Assembly: GCA_033961575.1 (NCBI GenBank)
Contig: CM066735.1
Span: 34,925,501 to 34,989,500 of the forward strand
DNA length: 64,000 bases
Direction of reading: 5' to 3'
DNA from: Aselliscus stoliczkanus
Lineage: Eukaryota > Chordata > Mammalia > Chiroptera > Hipposideridae
The stretch's first letter is position 1. Every line of letters starts with the position of its first letter. The notes beneath the pieces were generated by a model, which saw only the letters and a program-made list of their open reading frames with translations, made no database searches and was not told where the DNA came from. Below, piece by piece: positions 45,420 through 56,505 of the stretch. The position numbers and the translations under genes are program-made.

Positions 45420-45574
45420 CAGTAATACCTTGGTTTGTGAGCATAATTTGTCCTGGAAGCAAACTACTCATATTGCAAGACATCGCTCATTTACCAAGTT
45501 AAAATGTATAGAAATGTTTGCTTGTCTTGCGGAACACTCGCAAAACATGTTTCTCACAATCCAAGGTTTTGCTG
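45420..45574. mobile_element. TA-flanked MITE, second copy of the 34607 family
   Basis: The left end CAGTAATACCTTGGTTTGTG and the right end in reverse CAGCAAAACCTTGGATTGTG form the inverted termini. TA precedes the left end (45418-45419); on the right a TG repeat has replaced the target base pair. It is about 155 bp and lacks the internal duplication. Confidence 0.75.
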
Positions 45575-45592
45575 TGTGTGTGTGTGTGTGTA
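45572..45592. repeat. (TG)n short run
   Basis: About 10 TG units abutting the right end of the MITE. Confidence 0.85.
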
Positions 45593-47125
45593 TTGTTGTG
45601 TAAATGATTCTGCTTTCTCAATTCCTAATTAGAGTTCTTTTTTATGATCTATTTCTGCCTTGCTCTGTAGATGACATCCTTGGGAAACTCAGATGAAATG
45701 GTTAGAAATTAAAAACAAATTCCTCAAATTAGAATATACAGATGATTTTTTGAGAGAGAGAAAGAATACAAGATGAACTTTTCTCCTCTCCTTTTTGCTC
45801 CTGTGCTAACATGTATATTTATAGCTCACTCTTTCACACTTCATATTAAGGCAACACACTTCATCTCTTAAATTTTTTTGGAGGGGATTGTTTTTACTTC
45901 CCAATGAGAACTATTATTCTCATATTGCTATTTCTTGATTTGCAAATTTTTGACCATACATACTTTTACTTACTGCTATGATACATTAGGATTATGTGTA
46001 TTACATTTATTATATTTCATATGTAATACACTACATATTATTACATTATAATACATGAAGATTCAGTTCTCTTAACTCACCCTCTCATTTCTCTTCCCCC
46101 AATAGAGTTAATCTCTAGATAACTTTATCAAATGTTAAGTGTTAGCATTATTATGAATATATAAATATTGTTGATTGCAGATCAAATGATACACACTTTC
46201 CTTTCTTTAAAACTTGTTAAACTCTAAAGATTTTTACTTGTTTTATCTTTCCTGACTAATTAATTGATTATTATCTTCGCACTCTTCCCAAAGTCTCCCC
46301 TCCAGAGGACTCCATCTTTGTGTCCTGCTCTAATCTGGACTATTCAGTCTTATGCACTGTTACATGGCTTTCATCCTTACTCTACAATGTATGTATTCAT
46401 GACTTTCTGGATAGCATATATTTCTTTTTTTTTCTTTTTGTTGGTTATACCTTCCTTTTTAAAGGAGTACTCGCCAAGGAATTACTAGGAAATTAAAGGA
46501 AAGAGAAGTGTACTCATTTTTCTGAGTACTTGATTATTGAGAACATTTTTAATTTAACTTTTACCTTGATTGACATGTTGGTTAAGCATAACATTCTTGG
46601 TTAAAAATCATTTTCCTCCAGAATTATAAAGGCTTCCCTCTGTTGCCTGTCATCATATATTGCTACTTTTAAAATCTCTACTATCATTATGATTCTTTCT
46701 CTTAAATTTTTTTTTTTTTTGGTTCTGGTGTTTCTTTACTTCTATTTACATGCTTTTTGTATCTTCTTTTTATCTTAAAGATGTGGTATCTTATATTGGT
46801 ATGGATTGGTGTTGGCATTTTCATTTGTGTTGCTGGGGAAGTATTTGTCCACTTTAAATATGGAGAAGAATGCTCTTCAATTTTGGGTAGTTTTGTGCTA
46901 GAGTCTCTATGGTCAAAACAATATCATCACAACCACCTTCTATTGCATAGTAGAAGAGAATTATCAAAGCCCCTCTCCCAGATAGTTGTGGGTTAGAGTC
47001 TGTCAGTGAGAGTTACTCCAGCGACAGTTTTACCCATTGGGCAAATAAATGGTAAACTCTTTGTTCAGGATTGTGAACACTAAAAACAACAGCAGTGATC
47101 TACCTTCCCCAAGATTCTTGATTTA
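45593..47125. other. Unassigned T-rich sequence
   Basis: No gene or clear repeat in 1.5 kb. Frames at 46264-46488 and 46757-46996 lie in T-rich DNA and show no domain beyond hydrophobic composition. Confidence 0.4.
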
Positions 47126-47159
47126 CAAGGTGTGATAAAAATATACAGTGAATGTTTAA

Positions 47160-47164
<5 letters not shown>

Positions 47165-47209
<45 letters not shown>
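47165..47209. repeat. (TA)n microsatellite in the left mariner arm
   Basis: About 22 TA units, mirrored by the TA run in the right arm. Confidence 0.93.
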
Positions 47210-47211
<2 letters not shown>

Positions 47212-47331
47212 TAAAAGACACATTGCCCTTAATCCCTTTCAAAATACTCCCCCTTGCTTCGAACACACTTATCTCATCACTCTTGACACTTTCTGAAGCA
47301 GTTCTGGAAGTCCTCTTTCGTGAGTATCTTT

Positions 47332-47690
47332 ATAAGCATTTAAGAAGTAATGTGTGTAGAAAACAGCCTGAGAAATGGGCAAACAATTTCATCCTCCATC
47401 ATGACAGTGCTCCACGTCACACATCACTTCTGGTATGGCAATTTCTGTCAAATAAACACATTACAGTATGTCCTTATCTACCTTATTCACTGGATCTGGC
47501 ACCACGTGACTTGTTTCTTCTCCAAAGTAAACATGTTTCAGGACATTGAGGCAGCCATGACAGTGCAACTAAAGACACTCATGAAAGAGGACTTTTAGAA
47601 CTGCTTCAGAAAGTGGCAAGAATGATGGAATGAGTGTATTTGAAGCGAGGGGGAGTATTTTGAGGGGGGTTAATGGTAATGTGTCTTTTA
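47332..47690 (+). pseudogene. Mariner transposase C-terminal part (DD34D), broken
   Basis: The catalytic residues are visible: the second Asp in LHHDSAPRHTS and the third in SLDLAPRDLF, with 34 residues between them, diagnostic of mariner. Downstream the reading shifts frame, and a stop follows KEDF before NCFRKWQE, the usual C-terminus. The first Asp and the DNA-binding domain are missing. The frame opening at 47208 is an artefact because its first 40 residues are antisense arm sequence. It cannot make an active enzyme. Confidence 0.88.
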
Positions 47691-47693
47691 CTG

Positions 47694-47737
<44 letters not shown>
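47694..47737. repeat. (TA)n microsatellite in the right mariner arm
   Basis: About 22 TA units followed by a T-run, the counterpart of 47165-47209. Confidence 0.93.
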
Positions 47738-47752
<15 letters not shown>

Positions 47753-47793
47753 AATTTAAACATTTGACATATTTTTTTTTTTATCACACCTTG

Positions 47794-48106
47794 CATTGTA
47801 GTTGTCAGGTAAAGCCAAGAATCATCCACTTTGGCTGTTGAGACTGTGAGCAGAGGCCTATCTTGAGGCTTTTAGATGGCAGATCTTTCTGAAAATCTCT
47901 AGCCTCATTACTTTAGACAGTGGGTAACAAAAGTGATTGATGCCCATGAGAATTCTGAGACTCATGGTGGATGCATAGAGAGATCCTGGCTTTCTCATCT
48001 TCTTTTATCCAGTTTCCACTACCTTTGTGCTTCTAGTTCTTTCAAACATTGTGTCCATCTCTAATTTTCTGTAATTCCTACTTGGAATACCAGGAGGAGG
48101 CTTCTC
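47794..48106. other. Unassigned sequence
   Basis: Nothing recognisable is seen. Confidence 0.4.
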
Positions 48107-48930
48107 TTTCATTTATTTATTTAGTTACAGTTGGCATTTAATATTATTTTATGTTAGTTTCAGGTGTACAGCATAGTGATTACACATTTGTAAGATTTAT
48201 GTAGGGACCGGCCAAGTGGCGCATTGGTTAGGAGTTGGCTTGGGATGCCCACTTTGAGCAGTAGGGTCCCAGTTCGGATCCCTCATGACAGCCAGTGATG
48301 CTGCTCTCTCTAAAGCTAAGATGGTGAACAACAGCTTGACCTGGACCTGGGCTGCCATGAGTTGCCGGTGACGGCATAGGCTGCAGTAGGGCTGGTAGGC
48401 AGCTGGTGTGCGCTTTTGTGAGACGCCATGAGCAGGCGTCCAATGGCTGGTGAGTTATTGCCTCACCCAGGAAGAGCGCAATGATAATACCAACATGGGC
48501 CAGTGAAGTAACATCCTCCACAACTAGACTGAAGAACAAAAGGACAGCAACTTGTCTGTTCCCCTTCCCCGATTCCCCAACACTGTTCCCCTCCCCCAAT
48601 TCACCCAAAATAAAAAAAGTCATTAAGAAAAAGAAAAGATTAGTGTAGTGATTCCTCAATTCATCTCATACCCAAATGGATATATACATAGTTGTTACAA
48701 CATTATTGACTATATCCTCTATGCTTTACTTTATATCCCATGACTATTTTGTAATTACCAATTTGTATTTCTTAATCCCTTCATCTTTTTGACCCAACTC
48801 CCAAACTCTCCCTTCTAGCAACCATGAGTTTTTTTCTCTACATCTATGAGTATGTTTCTGTTTTGTTTGTTCCCTTATTTTGTTCATTCGATTACACATA
48901 CAAGTGAGATTATATGGCATCTTTTCTTGA
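48107..48930 (-). mobile_element. LINE-1 3' UTR, antisense, split by a SINE
   Basis: TTTATTTAGTTACAGTTGGC and TTAGTTTCAGGTGTACAGCA at the left are the inverted L1 3' end. After the SINE it continues with TTACAACATTATTGACTATA and CCCTTCTAGCAACCATGAGT, up to ACAAGTGAGATTATATGGCA at about 48900. Confidence 0.8.
48205..48636 (+). mobile_element. Long tRNA-derived SINE inside L1
   Basis: It starts GGGACCGGCCAAGTGGCGCA and ends CACCCAAAATAAAAAAAGTC plus an A-rich tail. Flanks AGATTTATGTAG at 48193-48204 and AGATTAGTGTAG at 48637-48648 are an imperfect 12-bp target duplication. The 143-residue antisense frame is SINE sequence. Confidence 0.9.
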
Positions 48931-49455
48931 GTAAACTTGGTGGAGGTACCTTCTTTGGCTATTTCCTTGATAATATCATTCTTTTGATTCTGTCCACCTA
49001 TACTTTCTAGAACTTCTGCTATTCCATTAATGGAATTCTTAGATTCATGCTTTCTGTTGTTATTTTATTTTCCATGTTATTTTTTCCTTTCCTTATCTTT
49101 TACTGGTACACTTAGGGAGATTTCTTGACTGTATCTTTTCATTATTTTAGTGCTTGCTTTATTTGAGCTATCATATTTTTCATTTCAAGTAGTTATTTCT
49201 TGATCTCAGATTGTTCTCCTTCATAGCTCTCTATTCTTTTATAAGTGCCGAATCTTTTCCAGAAAATTTAATTGTTACATTTTTATTTGTGTTTACCTTT
49301 TACTCCCTGCATTGCAGTGTGCCATTCCACAAATGTGTGGCATGGCGATCCTTAGATATCCATTTAAGAGTTACAAAGCTTAGTAGTAGCTGCATTGCTG
49401 GGGCTGGTGAATGGATAGATTTTGACAAAAGCTGCTTAGTTATAGAGCTTTTATT
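48931..49455. other. Unassigned T-rich sequence
   Basis: It may be further decayed L1, but no diagnostic motif is seen. The 82-residue frame at 49211-49459 has no domain. Confidence 0.35.
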
Positions 49456-49552
49456 TTGAGGGCAGTGTCATTGGCCCCCACATGTGGGATCCAAACCAGG
49501 GCCACTGGCCTCCCAAGCCAGCTCCCAACAACCATGCCATGTGGCCAGCTCC
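49456..49552 (-). mobile_element. Short tRNA-derived SINE (head plus poly-A form)
   Basis: GAGGGCAGTGTCATTGGCCC begins the inverted head, which ends CCATGTGGCCAGCTCC. Flanks TATAGAGCTTTT and TATAGAGCTATT form the target duplication. The T-run is short, so the tail has decayed. Confidence 0.85.
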
Positions 49553-51249
49553 TATAGAGCTATTTTTTGAAGGACCCTTAATTGCCAATATTCAGAGAGC
49601 TACTTGAAGCCTCTCAGTTTTGCTGAAGAATAATTTTCCATTCTCCCCCAGATGTTAATACCTGGCTAGAAACATTCTGTGAATCACAAGGGAAAAGCCT
49701 GGGGTTCCATTGTTATATGTTCAAAACTTAATTTCCCGTTTTCAGTTTCGTAACTCATTCCTTCCATTTGCTGTGTCTGATGTACCTGAAAGAGAAACAT
49801 AGATTGTTCAGTTTCTTTAGAGAATAAACCACTAGTCTCGTGTGTAGGGGGTGGAGCACTTCTGCCCAAATCCTGCAATGCCTGGTATTTACAATTCATG
49901 AGTCTTATTTAGTCTTTTCTTAAAAACTATTGTTTATGTATTTTCTGTTCTGCCTATCTTTTTACCACCCTCTCTCTCTTTCTATCTTCTAAAAATGTAG
50001 TTATGTCTTATCCCCTGAAGTCACCTTTTTCATTTTATTTAAACTTGTAGTTTTATATCCTTTAAATTCTCTATGATCATTCTTATGGAGATCTTGGGTG
50101 GGAAAAAATAATACACATGGTTAATCTTCCGTGTTTAGTGGGAAATCTCAAGGCCCACTATTTATTCATTGTGATACACTGCTTCAGTGAGTGATGCCAC
50201 TTATTCTGGGAACAGTGAGAGTAAGGTAGAGCAAAGAATGACCAGAACACAAGTTAAGCTTACCAGTAAATTTCTCTTCCACTTTTCCATTTCAGACCTC
50301 ACTATAAATGCACAGTCTTACAGAATTCCTCCTTTTATTCTTATTCCATAGGGCAGCTGGGCATAAGGCAGCTCGGGGACCAGGCTTATGCAATGAGTGT
50401 CTATTCTGTTGTGCCGTATTCTCTGGGCGTTGTTAACTGGGTGCGGCCCCTCACATATTCCCACTGTGTATCCAAATTCTGCTGAGGTCAAAACACATAA
50501 AATACTGCCTGTTCTCTGGTGCCCTTCTGCGTTCACACCACCGGAACCATGAAGGCATTACCTACTCACACCACCCTGCCTTTTCTGGGGGTGGAGGTGG
50601 GGGGCTGCTGACCGCCTTGTTGGGATGCGTGGACCTTGGGCAGCTGTTTCCACACAGATTCCCAGGTAGGAGTTTAGAAGAGGCCTCCCCTTTTTTGGAC
50701 TTTCCCCATGCCTGTTAGGACTTTGAACCTGCCGATGGAGTCAGGAACCTATCATCTCACCTCCTTGATCTATTCATCAATAATAGAAAAATAGAATACT
50801 TGCTTTTGCTTTCTTTTCTTTCTCTTTTTTTTTTTTTTTTTTTTAGCTGGATCATATCTTGTGTTTTACCTATGACTCACTATAGTGCCCTTAGTTCTGA
50901 GCTATCAAAGACTAGATTAAATATGTAAGAGAAACTGAGTAATGTGAAAAGTGCAATAAAATAATATAAAATAACATACAATAAGTTATTATACCCTCCT
51001 CACCCTGGCATCACATTTCTCTTGCATATTCCTGAGTCCCACCTGAGAGGGCCATCTGTAAGCACATTAACCACCACCTCTAATGATTCCAGGTTTTCTC
51101 TCCCATTAGACTGTTCCCACAGGTCTTGCAGTTTATGAAAATTTGTCAATATTTGTTTTGTTTAGATGGAGTGGGGTCAGGTGGTTAGAGGTTTGGGAGG
51201 AGGTGACAAAAATTACTCTGCAGTTTGCCTTACATTTAAATTATATATA

Positions 51250-51251
<2 letters not shown>
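49553..51251. other. Unassigned sequence with a GC-richer island
   Basis: No gene or repeat is recognised. The block 50330-50740 has several CpGs and a GGGGGTGGAGGTGGGGGGCT tract, unusual for this locus, but only short frames. A T-run lies at 50826-50844. Confidence 0.4.

Positions 51252-51297
<46 letters not shown>
51252..51297. repeat. (TA)n microsatellite
   Basis: About 23 TA units. Confidence 0.95.
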
Positions 51298-51301
<4 letters not shown>

Positions 51302-51629
51302 TTAAGTTAGAAATCAGTTATTTGGCATTTGAGTTTTATGATTAATTTGGACAACTCCCTGTTGAATACACCTCTAACAGTCTCAACAGAGACCTTTGAG
51401 GGAGAAAAGCAGAATTATCAGTGTTGTCAAACCATTTCTCAACCACATGTCTATAAAGTTTCTACAATCTGTACTGTAGAGTGACTTCATTAAATTCCAT
51501 TCCATTATATTCTGTTCTGAAACGCATTTTTATTCCATGTTGCTAATATGTTATAGCTCACTCACATGTAAGGTAAATATAAGGATGTCAGCAGTTATTG
51601 CAGCTTCATTTCCTCAACTTAATTGATGT
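51298..51629. other. Unassigned sequence
   Basis: Nothing recognisable is seen. Confidence 0.45.
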
Positions 51630-51675
51630 AAATAAATAAATAAATAAATAAATAAATACATAAATAAATAAATAT
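51630..51675. repeat. (AAAT)n microsatellite
   Basis: About 11 AAAT units with a single CATA interruption. Confidence 0.93.
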
Positions 51676-53499
51676 AGCTTCCCAAATTGAAAATTCTTCC
51701 TAAACCACCGCATTATGGATCCAAAATATATATAATAAAATCTACAATGGTTATAATGTATGACTTTGAACTGTTAGTATTTAAAATGTACGAACACCAG
51801 GACACAGTTTCATTTTCTATCTCTATGCAATTTTGATCAAAGGAAATTAAATTTCTTTCCATATTTCCCTTGACTTCCTAGTGAGAAGAAGACCAATGTT
51901 ACAATTTACATAAATAAAAAGAATCTTTCCTCAAAGTAAGAAAATCAGAAATACATGCTGTGTTTGGTTGCAGAATTTGTCTTTTAAGTGTAGAAGTTGA
52001 ATTGCTTCTTTCCTAATTGCATTATTAAAGTGTGTGCAATTATTAAGTCACAGTCGAATAGATATGAATATTTTACTTACATCAAACACCACCTGCAGCG
52101 TGCTTGAATTGTTATTCCTGAAATATTATGCAAAAAGAGCCTAAATTATTTATTGAATTTGTGAAGTGTTTTAGTATCTTTGACAATAACAAGCTATTAT
52201 CATTTATTCACAGCTGTCGAATTTGGATTATTTCAAGGATTAATTATCCATTTTATGATTCCCCTTCTCCATCTTCTCCCTCTTTCTGTCTGCCCATTGA
52301 CCATCTTCCTCTATGATAGCATCTGAGCCATGGCATGGAAAAAGCATTAGTATTAAATGAAATGCATCATGCCCCTATTAAATGCCTATCTAAAAAGTTG
52401 AATAGTACTGGAATTATTTTTCTTTTAATTTGTATTTGAATTAGGCTGTAATCACTTGTTCTATGTCATATCCATGTAGATATCAGTAAAAAATGCTTTA
52501 TGAGAAGAGTTTTTATCCTAGTAATGATGATAAATACATTAAATTTGTTTTCAAGAATGGAAATGCATCTTGTTATATTAATGCACTACAAGAGTAAAAC
52601 AAGCTATTTAGTCATTTAAAATTATACATCACAACTCAAAATGTAAACAAGTGGCTACAGTACACATATTTCCTTATCCATGTGTTGGAAGTTTTATAAA
52701 ATTTTAGGAATTATTTTATGTATAAGGGGAAATTCTTGCTGTAGCACAAATAAAGAAAAGGTAAATGTCCTTTAGGCAACACAGGTGAAGGAAATAACAC
52801 AGATCATCTCCAAGAATTATCTAAATCATTTGGTGGCAGCCCACTGTCCATATGGCAATATCCAAAGCTGGAGATAAAACATGATATCCTTATAACCCAT
52901 GAAAAATTCCTGTTTCTTCATTTATTTGCCAAACATATAAAACAACAAAAAATACAACAAAACAAAAAGAATAATAGCTATGTTATTGTGATGTTTTTCA
53001 TAAATCAGGTTGTGTTTGTTGGTGTTTCAAGCATTGAATAACTTCCCACTCCATTCACACAGTTCAGTTTGGTATCTCAGCTTCAATTGTTAAGTTAGAA
53101 TGTCAGAGGGAATGGGCAAATGCACCTAGTTTTATCTGTTATATTTGGAAAGAAGATGGTAATTTAAAATCTCAGCAATTTCATTTCTCATGATATAAGT
53201 CTTCCCTAATGCTAGGAAATGGTTTTAATATTTATCTGTTTATTAAATTATATACCCAACCAAGACTTGTTGTGTGCCAGCTATGAACTGTTATGACTCC
53301 ATTAAAAATTAGCTTATATGAGTACAATATATGCCTTGAGATTTGATTTTATTAGTCAATGTGAGCAACATCATTCTTCAAAATTACTTTGATTAGAGAA
53401 AAGTTAATGCCAGTGAAACCTTACCTTTCTTTCTTCCCCTATCCTGGAATGACATTTATTGTGGTAAGGCACACTTTAATACTTACCTGTTCTGTATTT
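51676..53499. other. Unique AT-rich sequence with motif-dense stretch
   Basis: No gene or repeat is recognised. The interval 51960-52400 contains CCTAATTGCATTATTAAAG, ACCACCTGCAGCGTGC (E-box CACCTG) and ATATTATGCAAAAAG (POU-like), and lacks repeats. It may be a conserved non-coding element; this was not tested. Confidence 0.3.
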
Positions 53500-53610
53500 T
53501 GTATTCTCCAACTGTAAAATGAATAAAGTCATAATTACTATCTGCTCATTGAAAGAGTATTATATGAGTTCATGGGATGAGCATTAAAAGAGTTTGCTCT
53601 CTTTATATCA
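53500..53610 (+). mobile_element. Possible MIR 3' part
   Basis: CAACTGTAAAATGAATAAAG and GAGTTCATGGGATGAGCATT recall the end of MIR. The match is weak. Confidence 0.4.
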
Positions 53611-54904
53611 AAAATGCTTCATAGAGATGAAGTAGTTTTATTTTTTCAAATTAAGTTGAATATGTGGGCATGATATCTAAAGCAACTATCGTTGTCAGTT
53701 ACATTCCTTGTAAATACAAAATAATCTGATTAGCACAATGGTTCCTTCTACTTGAAATTGCCCTGTGAGCTATGAATAGACAAAGTTATCCTTCAGCACA
53801 CATAGAAATAAGCTCCAGGGATTTTTGAGGGGGAAATGGCAATGTTCTCTGCTAGTCCTAATATATTTGTGAGATTTGTAGTTAAAGCAAATCTTTGGTC
53901 TTACAGCATTAAAGCAAATGAAATGAGAGAGAATATTTTACTAATTAAAATAAAGAAAGATATATGTTCTTTATCTATTTAAAAATATATTTTCCTGTAA
54001 ACACATGAAAGGGACTAACAAATAATTTTAAAACCCATTTAGTTATAGTTGAACAAAATAAGCTGATAAAAATGTAGAAATATTAGGAAGTTCAATATTA
54101 CTTAAAATGTCAGAAACATAGCTGTGGTGGTAATTCGTCATTCTTTTGTCATTCTTTTGCCTTCTCTGACATTTTGGCCTTTTCCCCTGTGTGAGTTATT
54201 CCAGATGCAGTGTGTCAGCTACCAGGGAGTTGAAAATGATGGAAACTCACTTTCCCACCATCCCTTGCAGCAAAGACACAGGCCAATGATGCAAATTGTG
54301 CCAATGAAATTCATTCACCCCAGAATTAAAATGGGAATCTAGTGTTCAAGTGTGTGTGACGTAGGGACTCTCTCTAAAGAAGTAGTTTCCTAGATTATCA
54401 GTGGCAGCACCTGTGTCCAGAAATGTAGAATTGGTCATGCCATTTGCAGTATTATATTTAGCATCTTATCAATTGTAGCAATTATGCCCTGAGAAGACTA
54501 ACATCAGGGCAAATTTGGTGTGTTTTTGCCATCTGTGTATTTTCAAACTTAATTTTCCAGTTATCCTGGCAGTTATATAAACTAACCAAATCCATTTTTA
54601 GAAACATTTATTCTAAAACCAGAGATATGGTTCTATGTGGCTTGTAATTTAGATTCCTAACTGATTCAAAATTGAATTAATAGCTGTATGGTAATATGAA
54701 GCATATTAAAATCTATTGATCACAAAATATCAATAAAATATTGTTATTTTATACTCAGAATAAAGAGATGTTAACCATTTATATTAATAAAATACCAGGA
54801 AATAAATTGGATTATCTTAATTAATTCTTAGTAAAAACGTGTTCAAATGAAAACTATTTTATGGTCATATATTATAGTGGAAATTATTTTATATTTTATA
54901 GTAA
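53611..54904. other. Unassigned sequence with a possible old repeat
   Basis: The stretch 54185-54300 (TTTCCCACCATCCCTTGCAG then GGCCAATGATGCAAATTG) resembles a known type of old mammalian interspersed repeat that I cannot name. The rest is unrecognised. Confidence 0.35.
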
Positions 54905-55130
54905 GAAAAAGAGATGAACCTCAGAGCCTGTCTAGTGAATTGATATCTGACTCTTCTACTTTCTACAATGTGGCTTTGGGTAAGTCATTTAAACTCTTTG
55001 ATTCTTGATCTCCTCCTTCATATGGAGAGTAAGAGAGATACAATTTATATGATTGTTGGATTAGAGGTAATATATTTTAAATTCTTATCACAGTGTCTAA
55101 AACATGACAGGTATTGACACAATTATATTA
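54905..55130 (+). mobile_element. MIR, sense
   Basis: TGTGGCTTTGGGTAAGTCAT, TTAAACTCTTTGATTCTTGA and CACAGTGTCTAAAACATGAC follow the MIR order from core to tail. Confidence 0.7.
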
Positions 55131-55301
55131 TGTGATATGTTACTGGATATAATGAGTTATTTTCTCAGATTGTTCTGATTTGATTTGGATTCTAGCTCGG
55201 TGTGGTTTTCTTAAATATATAAGGTGCATTCTGAGCATGTGTGGTACCTCTTAATAATTACAGCTGGTGTCATTGCTGATGTTTTGGTGTCTCTACTATA
55301 A

Positions 55302-55302
<1 letters not shown>

Positions 55303-55365
<63 letters not shown>
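55303..55365. repeat. (TA)n microsatellite
   Basis: About 31 uninterrupted TA units, the longest TA run in the window. Confidence 0.95.
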
Positions 55366-55367
<2 letters not shown>

Positions 55368-55417
55368 TTATGGCACTCTTGGTCATACAAGAAGAGGCAA
55401 AGATTTATTAGAAAACT

Positions 55418-56505
55418 TGCCGGGAGCCAACATCTGACAAGGTCACATTGCCCTGCTCAGCATTGGATATTAGGAGTGCTGCCTTATGGTTGGTCATGTA
55501 ATATCTCCTGCCTCTATGAACTCATGTGCCTTTCCTCCTATAGGAGACAATATATTCACTGCATTTGTGACAAGTTCTTGTGGTTCCCTGATGATAGCTG
55601 GTTGTGTAAGCCAGAGACAGGGCAAGATTTCCTAAAGAGAAGGAAACTCCCTAAAACAGGCCACAACCTGAGGGGACCCCTGTACTGAGATATTGGGGAC
55701 TCAAACCCCTTGGAAACTGAGGCACAGACCTCTGACAATATAGGCCAAGAAGCCTGCCTGTGGCCTACAGGCCCTGCTGTGAATGGTCTCCTTGAAGATT
55801 AAAGGTCTTCAGGCCATGAGAGTTCTGGTAGGAGGGGACTTGCTAACCATAGGGTGTGTTAAACAACTTTGTTTAAATTCTTTAACAGATACTGAAGCTT
55901 TGACTGAGAAACAGATGCTACCCTTTATTGTAAATATGTAGCCGTCCTAGGACAAAAAATGTTAAGTATTGTATTTACATAGAGATAGATTTTAAATGGT
56001 TTTACCCTAAACACAGCCACTCCTAGTCCTTTTAGTATATGCCCTGTGAGTCTAGCTGCTGGAATTTGGGATACTGGCTAGGTAGTCATGGCAACCACTC
56101 TTTAGGCGATATGTAGAGGTGAGTAAAGACTGAGTAAATCCTGGGAACTAGATACCACCAAACCCATGTAATTGAGACAATGGTCAAGTATCCCTATAAA
56201 AAGAACATACTCTGGCAATAAAGTGTGACACTTTTTTCTCTTTCTCTTTAACTCCCCCGGTGTCTCCACTGTCTCCCTTCTTTTTTTTTTAGCTGAGCCA
56301 TCCTGCCACCTGTTGGCAGCTCAACGGCAACTCAGCTCGGGCTGGCCTCGAACAGTTGTTGCTCAGAGCTCAGCTCGCACTCTTTGAGTGAGCTCTTAAC
56401 CAACTGAGCCACTCGGCCAGCCCTGTCTCCCTTCTTTTCCTCCCTCGTGGACACCCTCTCCACCTGAGGGAAACCCTGGTCAGCGGAGGCTGGTCCCCCC
56501 CCACA
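55418..56505 (+). mobile_element. Probable solo LTR of an endogenous retrovirus, split by a SINE
   Basis: The sequence opens TGCCGGGAGCCAACATCTGA and closes GGTCCCCCCCCACA. It contains a TATA box (CCCTATAAAAAGAAC near 56194) with a polyadenylation hexamer (GGCAATAAAGTG) about 25 bp further, as in many LTRs with a short R. AAAACT before the start and AAACCT after the end could be an imperfect 6-bp target duplication. No internal viral genes adjoin it. The left boundary is uncertain. The frames at 55476-55688 and 55556-55738 are LTR sequence. Confidence 0.6.
56281..56422 (-). mobile_element. tRNA-derived SINE, GAGTGGCTCAGTTGG subfamily, inside an LTR
   Basis: A T-run, then AGCTGAGCCATCCTGCCACC, and the inverted head TGAGCCACTCGGCCAGCC. 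The target duplication CTGTCTCCCTTC lies at 56269-56280 and 56423-56434. It is the same subfamily as 14814-14964. Confidence 0.9.

Larger units (their letters stand above)
47126..47793 (+). mobile_element. Fold-back mariner transposon
   Basis: Ends CAAGGTGTGATAAAAATATA and, in reverse, CAAGGTGTGATAAAAAAAAA sit after TA at 47124-47125; the right target now reads CA. The two arms, 47126-47331 and 47571-47793, are inverted copies of the same roughly 210-bp mariner 3' end, each holding its own TA repeat. The 240-bp middle encodes part of a DD34D transposase. The 5' half of the normal element has been replaced by an inverted duplicate of the 3' end. Confidence 0.88.

Noticed and set aside
47208..47549. 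Continuous mariner transposase from 47208
   Set aside because: The first part of that frame is antisense 3'-end sequence fused by the inverted duplication; only the later part is transposase.
48228..48659. 143-residue minus frame
   Set aside because: Antisense translation of a long SINE.
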